The notes under the pieces: generated by a model
Told to the model about the DNA's origin: nothing
What the model saw: the letters and a program-made list of their open reading frames with translations, nothing else
Database searches by the model: none
From: Celeribacter halophilus
GTDB lineage: Bacteria; Pseudomonadota; Alphaproteobacteria; Rhodobacterales; Rhodobacteraceae
DNA length: 64,000 nt
Direction: 5' to 3'
NCBI RefSeq assembly: GCF_900114135.1
Contig: NZ_FORY01000004.1
Location: 1-64,000, forward strand
Shown here: positions 9,461 to 18,982 of the stretch, piece after piece
Layout of the letters: each line of letters begins with the position of its first letter
How positions within the stretch are numbered: the first letter of the stretch is position 1
Made by a program: the position numbers and the translations under genes

Positions 9461-11197
9461 CTACCCTATATTCTCACGGGAATCTGCCCACTTGTCGAAA
9501 GGGGCGTCACTTGATTTCGGTGTGGGCGATGCCGTCGGAGCGATAAGGCTCACGGGCATTCTGAGGCTCTCTCCGAAGGCAACAGCGTTTTGCCGTGCAA
9601 GGCCAGAAATTCTTTTTACATCTCTTCTGTCAGCCCATTCACTCGATGCTTGAACTGCCGCCAAGTCTCTATCGGACGCCAGCCGAAATGAAATCCAATT
9701 CCCGCATTGGGAAAGAACGGTTTGAGATATCTCTGATGGACGTTGAGTGCTCAGCCAAAGCGCCAATCCAAATTTCCGACCTTCCTTTGCCAGTCGCTCA
9801 TAGGCCAAGGAACTGCCCGTGTCGCTTTCCCCAACACCTACGGGTCTCAAATAGTGGTGTGCTTCCTCCAACACCAAGAGAGTGGGGACTTTCTTGTCTT
9901 GGCCACGCTCAAAAATCTCGAACGCAAAAAGCTCCAACAAAGAACCGAGGATAAACGGCATCAGGTCGTGAGCCACCCGTCGCAGGTCAACAATGTGAAT
10001 TCTCCAGTTTGAGTGCTCATCGCCGAATATGTTTGCCACTAACTCAGAAGCTTCGCTCCGCCAATCAAGCGGTTCCTTGCGGGGCGCTCCATCCGTATCA
10101 ACTACGGCTGAAAACATCGGGTCTTCAACGAACCTGTGGATGCGGTTTACCAGCGGGGCAACATTACCATATTGAAACGCGTTTCGTTCCCAACCACTCC
10201 TGCCATTTGTCAGTGAATAGCTTTCCGCAACCAAGGGTCCCAGAGCCTTCATCGGGGGCCACATGGACACTTCGGCCGCAGTCTTGTCCTGTAGCGCCGA
10301 AATTCGCTGCTGCGCTTGCGTTGCATCGCCGCTTCGGCAGTCATCGAATAAAAATGGTGTGGTGTCAGTCAAAATGCCGACACCACTTCCGGCATCGATC
10401 CATTTGACCCGATTGAGCGACTCCAAGGCGAACATCAGAGCTGGTCTTTGCGTCTTTTCGCTTGGCATTAGGAGCCTTTGGAGGCCGTGCCGCCCAAGCG
10501 CAAAGTAGGGGATTTTCAGGCCACCCTCTCCGAGCTTTGTAGTCCTGACCCAGTCCGGCTCTACGTTTTCTGAGAAGGCCTGCTCATACTCACCGTTGAT
10601 ATCAAATATGACTGTCCGAGAGCCGGGAAGCTTAACAATTTGCTGGAGTATAGCGGCTGTAAAACAGCTTTTTCCCTGTCCTGAGCTCCCGAGAACGGCT
10701 ACGTGTTTGCTTATTAGGCTTTGAATGTCCACTTGGACCGGTGCGCCGCTGCGTAGCTCATTTCCCAAGTGAATCGATGTAGGCGCGTTGTCGTCGCGAC
10801 CAAGAACTGTTTTTTCCTCATCCGCGATCAGCGGATAGACCATTGCCCCTAAAGCGGGGGTAGACAGTGAGTCCGACACAAATTCGAGTTCACCGGATTT
10901 TCGGGTGAGTTTTCCGACAACGATGCCAACAACATGGCGCAGGGGCTCAGCCGAAAGAGAGCTTTTTCCCATGGACCGGCGATGAACCTCATTTGGTTCA
11001 GCAAAACTGATCGACCTAACCCGCAGCAACAGTAAGCGGTCGCCCGCATCAATACCCAAAAGGCTGCCAATCTCCGCAACCATCGACACACCGTGAGAAT
11101 GCCCTGCGACCATCCCTCGGTGGTGATCCAAGACGTTTAAAGTGATTTCCGCCCCGTCTATCCGAACTACATACCCTATTGGTGAACGACCGATCAC
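9461..11197 (-). CDS. herA: HerA-like ATPase of a SIR2-HerA defence pair
   Basis: A 578-residue HerA/FtsK-superfamily ATPase. The N-terminal 130 residues are beta-rich and fit the HAS-barrel domain. Walker A is GSSGQGKS at 170-177, Walker B is LLVLEEAHHYL near 440-450, and the sensor/arginine region LWLSTQRPSEIS follows about 45 residues later. HerA proteins form hexameric rings on DNA ends. The start overlaps the stop of the SIR2 gene by four bases, so the two are co-translated. In known SIR2-HerA (Nezha-like) systems the two proteins assemble and deplete NAD and/or degrade DNA during phage infection. Confidence 0.88.
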   Translation of the reverse strand: MIGRSPIGYVVRIDGAEITLNVLDHHRGMVAGHSHGVSMVAEIGSLLGIDAGDRLLLLRVRSISFAEPNEVHRRSMGKSSLSAEPLRHVVGIVVGKLTRKSGELEFVSDSLSTPALGAMVYPLIADEEKTVLGRDDNAPTSIHLGNELRSGAPVQVDIQSLISKHVAVLGSSGQGKSCFTAAILQQIVKLPGSRTVIFDINGEYEQAFSENVEPDWVRTTKLGEGGLKIPYFALGRHGLQRLLMPSEKTQRPALMFALESLNRVKWIDAGSGVGILTDTTPFLFDDCRSGDATQAQQRISALQDKTAAEVSMWPPMKALGPLVAESYSLTNGRSGWERNAFQYGNVAPLVNRIHRFVEDPMFSAVVDTDGAPRKEPLDWRSEASELVANIFGDEHSNWRIHIVDLRRVAHDLMPFILGSLLELFAFEIFERGQDKKVPTLLVLEEAHHYLRPVGVGESDTGSSLAYERLAKEGRKFGLALWLSTQRPSEISQTVLSQCGNWISFRLASDRDLAAVQASSEWADRRDVKRISGLARQNAVAFGESLRMPVSLIAPTASPTPKSSDAPFDKWADSRENIG

Positions 11198-12534
11198 GAT
11201 GAACCACCTTCATTTGGGTTTGTGGCCGTATCAAGTGCCTTTAGCCTTTCTTGAAGCTGGCGAAGGTCATCGTTGTAGATTGATGGTTCAGGAAGGTGTT
11301 CGACAAAGCTACCAAAATAGGCATCCCCACCGCCGCCTACGAATGTTACGCGTGGGCTTTGCAGAGAAAGCAGTTTTTGCGCCGCTGTTGGAAGTTTAGA
11401 CACGTCTTCCAACCCAGAAAACTCGGGGAGATAGACAACTAATTGGAACGTCGGGTTGAGCAACGCTGACAAAAGTAACCTGTTGATATGCTCGTCTCCA
11501 AAGCCATACCCTGACACTAAAAGGGCAGACTGTGGACGAGCCAGAAACTCAGAGTATCTGCGAAACAGTTCCCCAAGTACAAAGCCAACAGTTTGAATGT
11601 ACTTTGCGGCGCTAGGGAGAACTGTAAAAGCAAGTTTATCTGTGTCGCCTTTTACGAAAGTCTGGATTTCCTCCTGCGCCTCAGTCGCCTGAATTTCATA
11701 GTACTGCCCGGAAACCTCCTTCCATGTCAGAGAGCCATGAAGCTTAGCTAAATAGACATTGTAGGACCCAAACTGCGCCTCTCCCTTTGCCTGAACATTC
11801 CGAAACCCCAGATCGAAACTTTGGGGTGTGAAGCGGCGAGAATGCAGGCCCAAAAAACCATTGATGACGTTCATATCAATTGAGTCAGCCGCCCATTCAA
11901 TGGCGAGGTCATAATTGGTGGTGAACAGCCAAGGAGACGATTGCCCCGGCTGTCTGGCAGACGTTAAGCGCTGCAAAAGCAGCCGGTGAGCGGACAGCCT
12001 GTCCTCGCTGTGCGCGACTCCCTCTGGAGTATTCCACCAGCTTTCGTCTAGAAAAGACGCTCTGACCAATGCTCGATAGATTGCAGCGCGAGCCTTCTTT
12101 CCTTCATCTTTCTCGATTGATCCTGCCCGTTCCCACTCCGCCAAAGCAATCGCCAACGTGTCCAATAGGCTCTCAACATTTGGTGGTGCGGATTGAGATA
12201 CACCGGGTGCCGCCGGGGCGGGCTTTGGCATGCCGGGAGGCAATGAGGCAGCTTGAGGTATGCCGGGAGGCACAGGGGCGGTTTGAGGCATAACAGGTGG
12301 CACAGGGGCGTCCACAAACTTATTGCGGCAAAGCCACTGGTATTCGCTTGGAGACGATGACTTAAAATCTTCCCAAAGTTGGGCCATGGTTTTCCCGCCA
12401 CACCCTACGGACGCGCCTGCCCCAAGCAAAACACCGATATTTTCCATACGTAGGAGGGTTGCCAAATGCGCCGTCAATTCAATCTCATCACTGAGAAGAA
12501 CGTTGCCTCTATATGCTATCAAATGAATCCCCAA
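11194..12534 (-). CDS. SIR2-family NADase subunit of a SIR2-HerA defence pair
   Basis: A 446-residue SIR2-domain protein. The NAD-binding loop GVLLGAGAS is near residues 34-42, TTNYD is at 205-209, and KLHGS at 264-268 carries the likely catalytic His. These are the hallmarks of STALD/SIR2 defence NADases. Residues 76-118 form a Pro/Ala-rich insertion of about four ten-residue units (APVPPxMPQx type), right after the first Rossmann helix. The start is uncertain: the longest frame begins with TTG at 12534, another TTG at 12522 has GGGGA upstream, and the first ATG is at 12447, just before the NAD motif. The gene overlaps herA by four bases. Confidence 0.85.
   Translation of the reverse strand: MGIHLIAYRGNVLLSDEIELTAHLATLLRMENIGVLLGAGASVGCGGKTMAQLWEDFKSSSPSEYQWLCRNKFVDAPVPPVMPQTAPVPPGIPQAASLPPGMPKPAPAAPGVSQSAPPNVESLLDTLAIALAEWERAGSIEKDEGKKARAAIYRALVRASFLDESWWNTPEGVAHSEDRLSAHRLLLQRLTSARQPGQSSPWLFTTNYDLAIEWAADSIDMNVINGFLGLHSRRFTPQSFDLGFRNVQAKGEAQFGSYNVYLAKLHGSLTWKEVSGQYYEIQATEAQEEIQTFVKGDTDKLAFTVLPSAAKYIQTVGFVLGELFRRYSEFLARPQSALLVSGYGFGDEHINRLLLSALLNPTFQLVVYLPEFSGLEDVSKLPTAAQKLLSLQSPRVTFVGGGGDAYFGSFVEHLPEPSIYNDDLRQLQERLKALDTATNPNEGGSS
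12181..12309 (-). repeat. 30-bp tandem repeat coding a Pro-rich insertion in SIR2
   Basis: About four imperfect 30-bp units within the SIR2 gene encode ten-residue blocks of the form A-x-x-P-P-x-M/I-P-Q/K-x. The unit is clear at protein level and visible as repeated GGCACAGGGGCG segments in the DNA. It is likely a flexible linker that can gain or lose units. Confidence 0.7.
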
Positions 12535-12696
12535 CTATTCTAATTTTCAGAAGCGCTCTCGACGCGCCCCATAAAAAGGCCCGCTCTGACAAATCTACCT
12601 CAACTTTTACCGATCTGCACTATGCGAATGGTTGCTATCGAAGTGTCCAACGGCGCTGTTTGCATCCGCAGCCAAGGACTGCTTCCCACCCTTGTT

Positions 12697-12891
12697 TCAG
12701 TATACTTTGTCGGGGCGAAGGATACAAAGAATGTCATAAAAGAAACCGATAATCTTAAAATTGGTGAAATCCGTCTGCCACATCGCGTTGATGGCTGTGG
12801 TTTTGGCTTTAAATTCATCAGCGGCTTTAATCGCCGCATAATCCGGTACTGTGATCAGGCCTCCACACCAAAGAAGTAGATTCTTGGGCAC
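12697..12891 (-). pseudogene. IS3-family transposase (orfB) remnant
   Basis: A 64-residue minus-strand frame reads AADEFKAKTTAINAMWQTDF and continues NFKIIG. This closely resembles the segment of IS3-family OrfB transposases just before the catalytic DDE core (typically DEFK-K-T-W-QTDFTYFKVIGWGW). The match ends abruptly, and the catalytic Asp and Glu regions are absent. It is a decayed fragment of an insertion sequence at the edge of the defence island. No inverted repeats or target duplication were identified. Confidence 0.65.
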
Positions 12892-13599
12892 GATGTCTCC
12901 CGAGGAATTATTTCAACAGTTCTGGTTATTTTTTTCTTAAAAACGGGCCCCGGTAATTTACAATGGCACTACAGAACTTGAAATATCCAAATACTAGCAA
13001 ATTTTTCAGAAAAATTCGTTGGGATGACCGGACATTTCAGGCATTTGGAAAATCAATACAATTTTATCTCATATTTTCTATACAACACCCACACATACAG
13101 TTATGCGGACATAAGATTAAATGCGTTACAGGCTAAAATGACGATGCGGGATGAGCATCATCTAAAATTGCGAACCCAATTAAAAACCAATAAGTTATCT
13201 AATCCTGTAAGTGGTTCCACGCACTCGAGACATCACGCGAATGCCGGATCATGAGTTGATGCAACTCTGCGCCCGCTTCGAATATACGTCCGAAAATGCT
13301 TGGCTGGAAGACGCCCGTAGAGGTCTTCCGAGAAAGGATGATGGCCGGAATGCGACGGTTTCCCTACCCTCAACAAAAATAAGCGCCGCGCCTCACAAAG
13401 CGCTTACAGTCTCGAATATGCCGAATTTTAACAAAAAATCGACTTTTCCCGTTACTGACGCCACGTCAAAGTATATATAATTAACCTAAAGTATGTATTG
13501 CTAGATAATTGATCTAGCCAGATTGGGGTGGATCATATATAGAACTATTGAAATCAGTCTCGTTAGGTTTATGCTGAATGGCAGTGTAGGCCCGAGAGT
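12892..13599. other. AT-rich gap between the defence island and the repeat-protein locus
   Basis: About 700 bases, clearly richer in A and T than its surroundings, especially 12900-13150 and 13430-13560. Short plus-strand frames (13024-13254, 13211-13480) show no motif or good ribosome site, and I do not call them. The 3' end contains the likely promoter region of the repeat gene at 13600. Confidence 0.5.
13483..13500 (+). promoter_or_regulatory. candidate shared regulatory motif, copy upstream of repeat gene 1
   Basis: AACCTAAAGTATGTATTG lies about 100 bases before the first repeat gene. Similar sequences (CTTAAG followed by KATGT) occur upstream of the other repeat genes and flp. The regulator is unknown. 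Confidence 0.3.
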
Positions 13600-15246
13600 G
13601 TGTTGAGGGACGTAGGTTTGGTGACCAAGAGAGAAACAGAAAGCAAGACGGAGCGCTCAAAAGAGAGTGCGGTAGCTCCTTTTTCTGTGGAGTCTGTCGA
13701 GGCTGAGCGGCTCAACACAAAATCCGGACTGAATGGTGTGTCGGCCAGTGCGATTGGCATGGGCTTGGCGCTGCAATCCGATTTGACCGGGTCTCTGGCC
13801 GCATTTGCGCAAGATGCTGACGTATCTGATTCGTCTGATGCAGACACATCGAGCGTTCCAAACGGAATTTCCGAGGGCGCAGCGAGCGCAAATCTCCAAG
13901 ATACTCTTCCCGACGTGGCAAACGGCGACATCTCCGAGGACGATGACGTTTCGCTCGAAGACATTGAAGGTGAAGCGTCCGGTGCCGTTGCTGCCGCAGG
14001 CCGAACCTCTGATATTTCAAACGCCGGAGCTGCTGCCGCTGCGGCGGAAGACCGACTGTCGGACGCGCTCGAAACAGACAATGAAAGCCTGTTGAACGAG
14101 CAGACTTCGGCCACAGTTGTTGATCTTCTGGATGAGAGCGACGCAGACGGTGTGCTGGGAACCGTGTTGGACCCGATCCTCGGCGATGACGGTCTTGTGG
14201 ACAATCTGCTTGATACGCTCCTTGGCGAAGGCGGTATCCTTGATACCTTGCTCGGCGATGACAGCCTCGTTGACACTCTGCTTGATACGTTGATCGGAGA
14301 AGACGGGCTTCTTGATCTTGAGGCGCTTGAAGTCGTTCTGGGGCCTGACGGACTTCTTGGCGGGGCAATTTCCGAGCTTCTCGGAGATGAGTCCCTTGTT
14401 GCAAGCATTCTCGGGGATGAGGGTGTCGTTGACGATCTGGTGGAGGCTCTGACCGGCACCGGTGGTGTTCTGGATAATATACTGGGTCCGGTCCTCGGAG
14501 ACGATGTGGTCGGGAATATTATCGGTGAAGATAGCATTGTATCCGGTCTGGTCGGCAATCTGCTCGGCGACGGAGGGCTTGTCGATGAGCTCGTCGGGGA
14601 CATTCCCGTTGTAGGCGACCTGCTGGACGAAGACGGATTGCTTGGCAACGTGATCGGTGAGGACAGCGCGCTTGGTGGCCTGCTTGGCCTCGGCGGCAGC
14701 GACGAAGAGACAGGTAGCTCCGAGGATGATTCTGAGGAAGGCGACTATCTTGATGCGTTGCTCGGACTAGATAATCCGGCGGGTGATCTGGGCGATACCG
14801 TATCCGGTGTCCTTGGCGACATTTCGCTTGATGGGGCCGGCGATGTCATGGCGGGCCTTCTCGGTGACGAGGATGTATTCGATGTTGACGTTCCCGACGC
14901 AGTCACCGGTGGCTTTGATGATCTCTTTGCCGGTCTCGTGGGCGAAGACAGCCTTGTTGGTTCTCTCGTTGACGAAGGGCTTTTGGCAGGCGGTAGTGAC
15001 GCGCTTCCAGATGGTGAGGTGGACACCCTGCTCAATGAAATACTTGGCCCGTCGAGTAGCGATGTTCTGGCAGGTGGGGATGCCCTGAGCGCCCTTCTTG
15101 ATGAAGCTGGCGATAGTGACACCTCTGGTGTTGGCGGTTTGCTCGCAGATAGCGCTGGTGGTTTGGTCGACGATGTTAGCGATGCATTTGACGCCGGCGC
15201 ATCCCTGCTTGATGGGTTGATGGACGATCAGGACAACATTTCCTAA
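13600..15246 (+). CDS. GLLG-repeat protein 1, probable T1SS substrate
   Basis: A very acidic protein of about 548 residues. The first 170 residues are Ser/Asp/Ala-rich and low in complexity. From about residue 185 it consists of degenerate repeats of about ten residues such as GDDGLVDNLL and GEDGLLG, rich in Gly, Leu, Asp and Val, with an acidic Ser/Glu spacer near 368-385. No Cys is evident. It ends with a hydrophobic-acidic tail (LLDGLMDDQDNIS), which could act as a C-terminal type I secretion signal. Unlike three of its relatives it lacks their N-terminal prefix domain. The start is GTG at 13600 or GTG at 13621; neither has a strong ribosome site. It directly precedes the tolC-ABC-hlyD operon, which suggests it is an exported substrate. 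Its function is unknown. Confidence 0.75.
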   Translation: MLRDVGLVTKRETESKTERSKESAVAPFSVESVEAERLNTKSGLNGVSASAIGMGLALQSDLTGSLAAFAQDADVSDSSDADTSSVPNGISEGAASANLQDTLPDVANGDISEDDDVSLEDIEGEASGAVAAAGRTSDISNAGAAAAAAEDRLSDALETDNESLLNEQTSATVVDLLDESDADGVLGTVLDPILGDDGLVDNLLDTLLGEGGILDTLLGDDSLVDTLLDTLIGEDGLLDLEALEVVLGPDGLLGGAISELLGDESLVASILGDEGVVDDLVEALTGTGGVLDNILGPVLGDDVVGNIIGEDSIVSGLVGNLLGDGGLVDELVGDIPVVGDLLDEDGLLGNVIGEDSALGGLLGLGGSDEETGSSEDDSEEGDYLDALLGLDNPAGDLGDTVSGVLGDISLDGAGDVMAGLLGDEDVFDVDVPDAVTGGFDDLFAGLVGEDSLVGSLVDEGLLAGGSDALPDGEVDTLLNEILGPSSSDVLAGGDALSALLDEAGDSDTSGVGGLLADSAGGLVDDVSDAFDAGASLLDGLMDDQDNIS

Positions 15247-15514
15247 AAAAGATGCATCCTTGGGTTGTGTTTTTTGAGAAATCTATAAATAGTCTATCCC
15301 AACATCCCTTGGTTGGGGTAGGGGTGCATCCGTAGACAAACCTTTGATTTGGTGCGGGGATGTTATCCCTTTAAATAGACATAGGTATATGGGGTGCGGC
15401 TGAATGGGAATTTTGTCTCAGCGAAAAGCCATACTTACGCGTCATAGGGGTGCTGATATACGCCTGTTCCGGCGGTGTCACGATGATGCGGAGAGAAAGG
15501 GAGGCATTGGTGCT

Positions 15515-16819
15515 GTGTGTTATACGCACAAGCGCGTAGGGGCGTACGTTCGTCGCTCTATTTCATGTTTTCGCCCCAAAATTACCCACCTTTACTCTGC
15601 TCTGGCGGTTCTGTCGTTTATGCACCCTGCTCCCGCATCGGCTCAAGTGTCGCTGCAAGAGGCAGTTCTGACAGCCACCGCGAACGACCCCGGGGTTGAA
15701 GCCCTTCGTCAGGAAGTGGCGATTAAAGCGGTTGATATCGAAGCTGCCCGTGATGCCTATTTCCCGTCGATCAGCCTGTCCGGTGAAACCAGTTCGGCGG
15801 ATGACGACGACAACGGACTGACGCTCAGCGTGACGCAGGTTCTTATGGATTGGGGCAAAACCAAAGCCGAAATCGAGGAAACCTCACAGGCGCGGGTTCA
15901 GGCCATGTCAGACCTGAAGATGGCTGTAGAAGACTTGAGCTTCGAGATCGCAGGCTTCTTTCTTGATGTTGAAGTCCTCGACCGCAAGATTGCCTATACC
16001 AAAGAATATATGACCTTTGCGCGCCGCCTCGCCAAACAGGCGCAGGATCGCGGTCGTGCAGGGCTGAGCGACAACAGCGAGGTTGCGCGTGCCCGGTTGG
16101 AGATCGCGCGCGCTGATGAGCAAATGGCTCAGCTTCTTGCCAATCGTCAGATCGCCTTGGCGCAGCTTGAATATCTAGTTGGAACTCCGATCAGTGATGT
16201 CAGTCGACCACCTGATATAGGATTTTCCAGCCATTACGGGATGCCTGAAAAAATCCGCGCCGCCATTCGCCTCGCGCCTGAATATATTTCGGCACGAGCT
16301 TCCGTCGCAGAGGCCGAAGCTGGCGTGAAATCCGCAAAAGTGCAGAGGTTTCCGACCATCAACCTGCAAGCACAAGCGCTTCTGGATATGAACGGGGACA
16401 CGGAAACCGCGATTGGAATTTCCACAGGAATAGACTTGAATTCGCGCGGCTTTGGGCAACGCCAGATTCAGTCCGCAATGCTGAAAGTCGAGAGCGCCAA
16501 GGCCTCTCTCAACGGTGTTGAACGCGAGCTTATGAATACCGCAAGCAGCGCATTGCAACGGTTGAGCCTGTTGCGTCAGAGCGAACAATCCAAGGCCCTC
16601 CAGTTGGCGGAATCCGAGAAGGTTCTTGCCACTTATGAACAGCAATTTGTCGCAGGGCGGCGGGAAATACTCGACCTGCTGACCACCGGCCGTGATCTCT
16701 ATGACGCTCAAATCGATGAGATCGATACCTATGACGAACGTAAACGCACGGCATATGAGGCCGCCAAAGATCTCGGCGTTCTGGGCACGATGCTGTCCGT
16801 GAGACCAGTCCTGCAATAA
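15515..16819 (+). CDS. TolC-like outer-membrane efflux protein of a type I secretion system
   Basis: An outer-membrane channel component of the TolC/LapE family, of about 434 residues. After a signal peptide (LYSALAVLSFMHPAPASAQ) comes VSLQEAVLTATANDPGVEAL, the usual TolC N-terminus. Two long helical repeats follow. I prefer GTG at 15515, which has GGGAGG about ten bases upstream, because the longer frame from ATG 15404 would place about 80 residues before the signal cleavage site. It is the first gene of an operon with the ABC exporter and membrane-fusion protein. Together they span the envelope and should export the repeat proteins encoded nearby. Confidence 0.85.
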   Translation: MCYTHKRVGAYVRRSISCFRPKITHLYSALAVLSFMHPAPASAQVSLQEAVLTATANDPGVEALRQEVAIKAVDIEAARDAYFPSISLSGETSSADDDDNGLTLSVTQVLMDWGKTKAEIEETSQARVQAMSDLKMAVEDLSFEIAGFFLDVEVLDRKIAYTKEYMTFARRLAKQAQDRGRAGLSDNSEVARARLEIARADEQMAQLLANRQIALAQLEYLVGTPISDVSRPPDIGFSSHYGMPEKIRAAIRLAPEYISARASVAEAEAGVKSAKVQRFPTINLQAQALLDMNGDTETAIGISTGIDLNSRGFGQRQIQSAMLKVESAKASLNGVERELMNTASSALQRLSLLRQSEQSKALQLAESEKVLATYEQQFVAGRREILDLLTTGRDLYDAQIDEIDTYDERKRTAYEAAKDLGVLGTMLSVRPVLQ

Positions 16820-16846
16820 TACAAGGCACAAAGAGGCTTTAGAGAC

Positions 16847-18982
16847 ATGAAAGACACGGCATTTCACGATCCTCTCGTTCTCGGCCTTCTCGAACTCTGC
16901 CGAATACAAGGGGTTTCGACCTCCGTCACGCAGTTGACGGAGGGGCTGCCGCGCGAAGACGGCACCAAACTTACGCCGGATTTGGCACCTTTGGCGCTTC
17001 GTCGCGCAAATATGAGTTGCCGGATCAGCCGCGAACCTTTGCGCACCATTCCGGCGCACAGCTTCCCTGTTCTTGTGTTCCTTAAAGACGGACGCACAGT
17101 CATACTCGAAGAGCTGACCGGCGATCGCGCGACAGTCGTCTTGCCGGACTCCGGTGGCGGCAAAGCGATATGGACGTTTGAGGAACTCGACCGTCTTCAT
17201 GATGGCAAGGTTCTCATCTCAAAACCGATCGACATTGTGTCGGATCGTCTGGACGGGAAGAAAGAAGGGCACGGGCATTGGCTGCTCGGGCCATTGTGGG
17301 AAAACTGGTGGATTTATCGCGATGTGATGATCGCCTCTTTTGCCGCGAACCTTCTGGCCGTGGTGACAGCGCTATTTTCGATGCAGGTCTATGACCGCGT
17401 CGTGCCAAACAATGCCATAGATACCTTGTGGATTCTGGCCAGCGGGGTTGGAATTGCCATCGTCCTCGAACTGATCCTGCGTCTGATGCGGGCCTCTTTG
17501 GTGGATGTATCCGGTCGTGATCTTGATCTGCGTCTCTCGGCGCAGCTCTTTGACAAGGTCGCCAATATGCGGCTCATCAACCAGCCCTCTTCGACCGGTG
17601 TGTTCGCCAATCAGGTGCGTGACTTCGCCGTTGTGCGGGAGTTTTTCACCTCTGGCACAGTGACCGCCATCAGCGATCTGCCCTTTGTGGTTATCTTTCT
17701 CGGCCTGATCTGGTTTATTGGCGGGCCGATTGCCTTTGTGGTTCTGGCTGGGGTCGTCCTGACCATTCTACCGGGCATTGCAATGCAAAAGAAACTGGCG
17801 CGTGCGTCCAAAGAAAACACTCGCGAAGCAGCGGCTCTTAACGGCCTGTTGCTGGAAACGATTTCCAATCTTGAAACCGTGAAAGCGGCCCGCGCCGAGG
17901 GTCGCCTGCAACGGGCGCATGCGCAGCTGACCGCGACTATGGCCACCACCGCAATCAAGACGCGCAACATCACAACTCTGATGACGCAGCTTGTCAGCAC
18001 AGTGCAACGTCTGGCCTACGCCGGAGTGGTGATCGCTGGTGTCTATCTGATCAATGCCGGTGAATTGACTGTCGGGAGTCTTATCGCCTGCACGCTTCTG
18101 TCCACCCGCGCCATGTCGCCCATGGGGCAAGTCGCGGGCCTTCTGGCAAAGTGGCAGCATGTGCGCGCCGCGATGGAAGGGCTGAACAACATCATGAATC
18201 TTTCCGTCGAACGGCCAGCGGATCGTCACTTTGTTCGCGCCGAGATGATAGAAGGTAAATACCACCTTCAGGAAACCGTGTTCCGCCATGATCCCCAAGC
18301 GCCGCCGGTTCTGGCTATACCGGAACTGAAAATCGCCGCAGGTGAGCGGATTGCCCTTCTGGGCGGCAATGGCGCAGGCAAATCTACAATGCTGCGCCTT
18401 CTGGCGGGGCTGACCGATCCGCAAGCAGGGAGCATTCTACTTGATGACCTGTCCCTGAGCCAGATTGATCCGATCGACCGCCGCCGGCAGATCGGCTATT
18501 TGCCGCAAAGCGTGGCCCTGTTCCAAGGAACATTGCGGGAGAACCTCCTGCTGGACCACGGGCTGCATTCTGATGAGGAACTGCTTCAGGCGCTTGATGC
18601 AGTCGGGCTTGGCAAATTCGTCCGCCAACACGTCCGCGGCCTCGACCTACAGATACAAAGCAATGCGAATGTGTCCGGTGGTCAACGACAATCCATCGGA
18701 CTGGCGCGCGTTCTTTTGCAGGATCCGAAAGTGGTTCTTCTCGATGAGCCGACATCTGCCTTCGACCACGTTACAGAAGCAAAAGTCATTGCCCATCTGA
18801 AGGAATGGCTCAAAGGCCGGACCACGATCATTTCGACGCACAAGCGTGAATTGCTGGGCCTTACAGAACGCGCAATTGTCCTGAAGGATGGCCGGATCGC
18901 ACGCGACGGGGATTTGCTGCAAATTCTCAATTCCGCGCGCGCAAATGCATCGCAAGGTAAACCTGTAAAGGCCGTGACATGA
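16847..18982 (+). CDS. LapB-like type I secretion ABC exporter
   Basis: A 711-residue inner-membrane ABC exporter. The first 125 residues are a C39-peptidase-like domain without the catalytic Cys arrangement, so it should bind substrates rather than cut a leader. A six-span membrane domain follows (about 155-440). The nucleotide-binding domain has Walker A LGGNGAGKST near 505, signature VSGGQRQ near 609 and Walker B VVLLDEPTSAFD near 632. This layout is that of LapB/HlyB/RtxB exporters of adhesins. GAGG precedes the ATG. The stop overlaps the hlyD-like gene (ATGA). Confidence 0.9.
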   Translation: MKDTAFHDPLVLGLLELCRIQGVSTSVTQLTEGLPREDGTKLTPDLAPLALRRANMSCRISREPLRTIPAHSFPVLVFLKDGRTVILEELTGDRATVVLPDSGGGKAIWTFEELDRLHDGKVLISKPIDIVSDRLDGKKEGHGHWLLGPLWENWWIYRDVMIASFAANLLAVVTALFSMQVYDRVVPNNAIDTLWILASGVGIAIVLELILRLMRASLVDVSGRDLDLRLSAQLFDKVANMRLINQPSSTGVFANQVRDFAVVREFFTSGTVTAISDLPFVVIFLGLIWFIGGPIAFVVLAGVVLTILPGIAMQKKLARASKENTREAAALNGLLLETISNLETVKAARAEGRLQRAHAQLTATMATTAIKTRNITTLMTQLVSTVQRLAYAGVVIAGVYLINAGELTVGSLIACTLLSTRAMSPMGQVAGLLAKWQHVRAAMEGLNNIMNLSVERPADRHFVRAEMIEGKYHLQETVFRHDPQAPPVLAIPELKIAAGERIALLGGNGAGKSTMLRLLAGLTDPQAGSILLDDLSLSQIDPIDRRRQIGYLPQSVALFQGTLRENLLLDHGLHSDEELLQALDAVGLGKFVRQHVRGLDLQIQSNANVSGGQRQSIGLARVLLQDPKVVLLDEPTSAFDHVTEAKVIAHLKEWLKGRTTIISTHKRELLGLTERAIVLKDGRIARDGDLLQILNSARANASQGKPVKAVT

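Noticed and set aside
13024-13480. short plus-strand genes in the AT-rich gap
   Set aside because: No ribosome site, no motif and poor codon composition.
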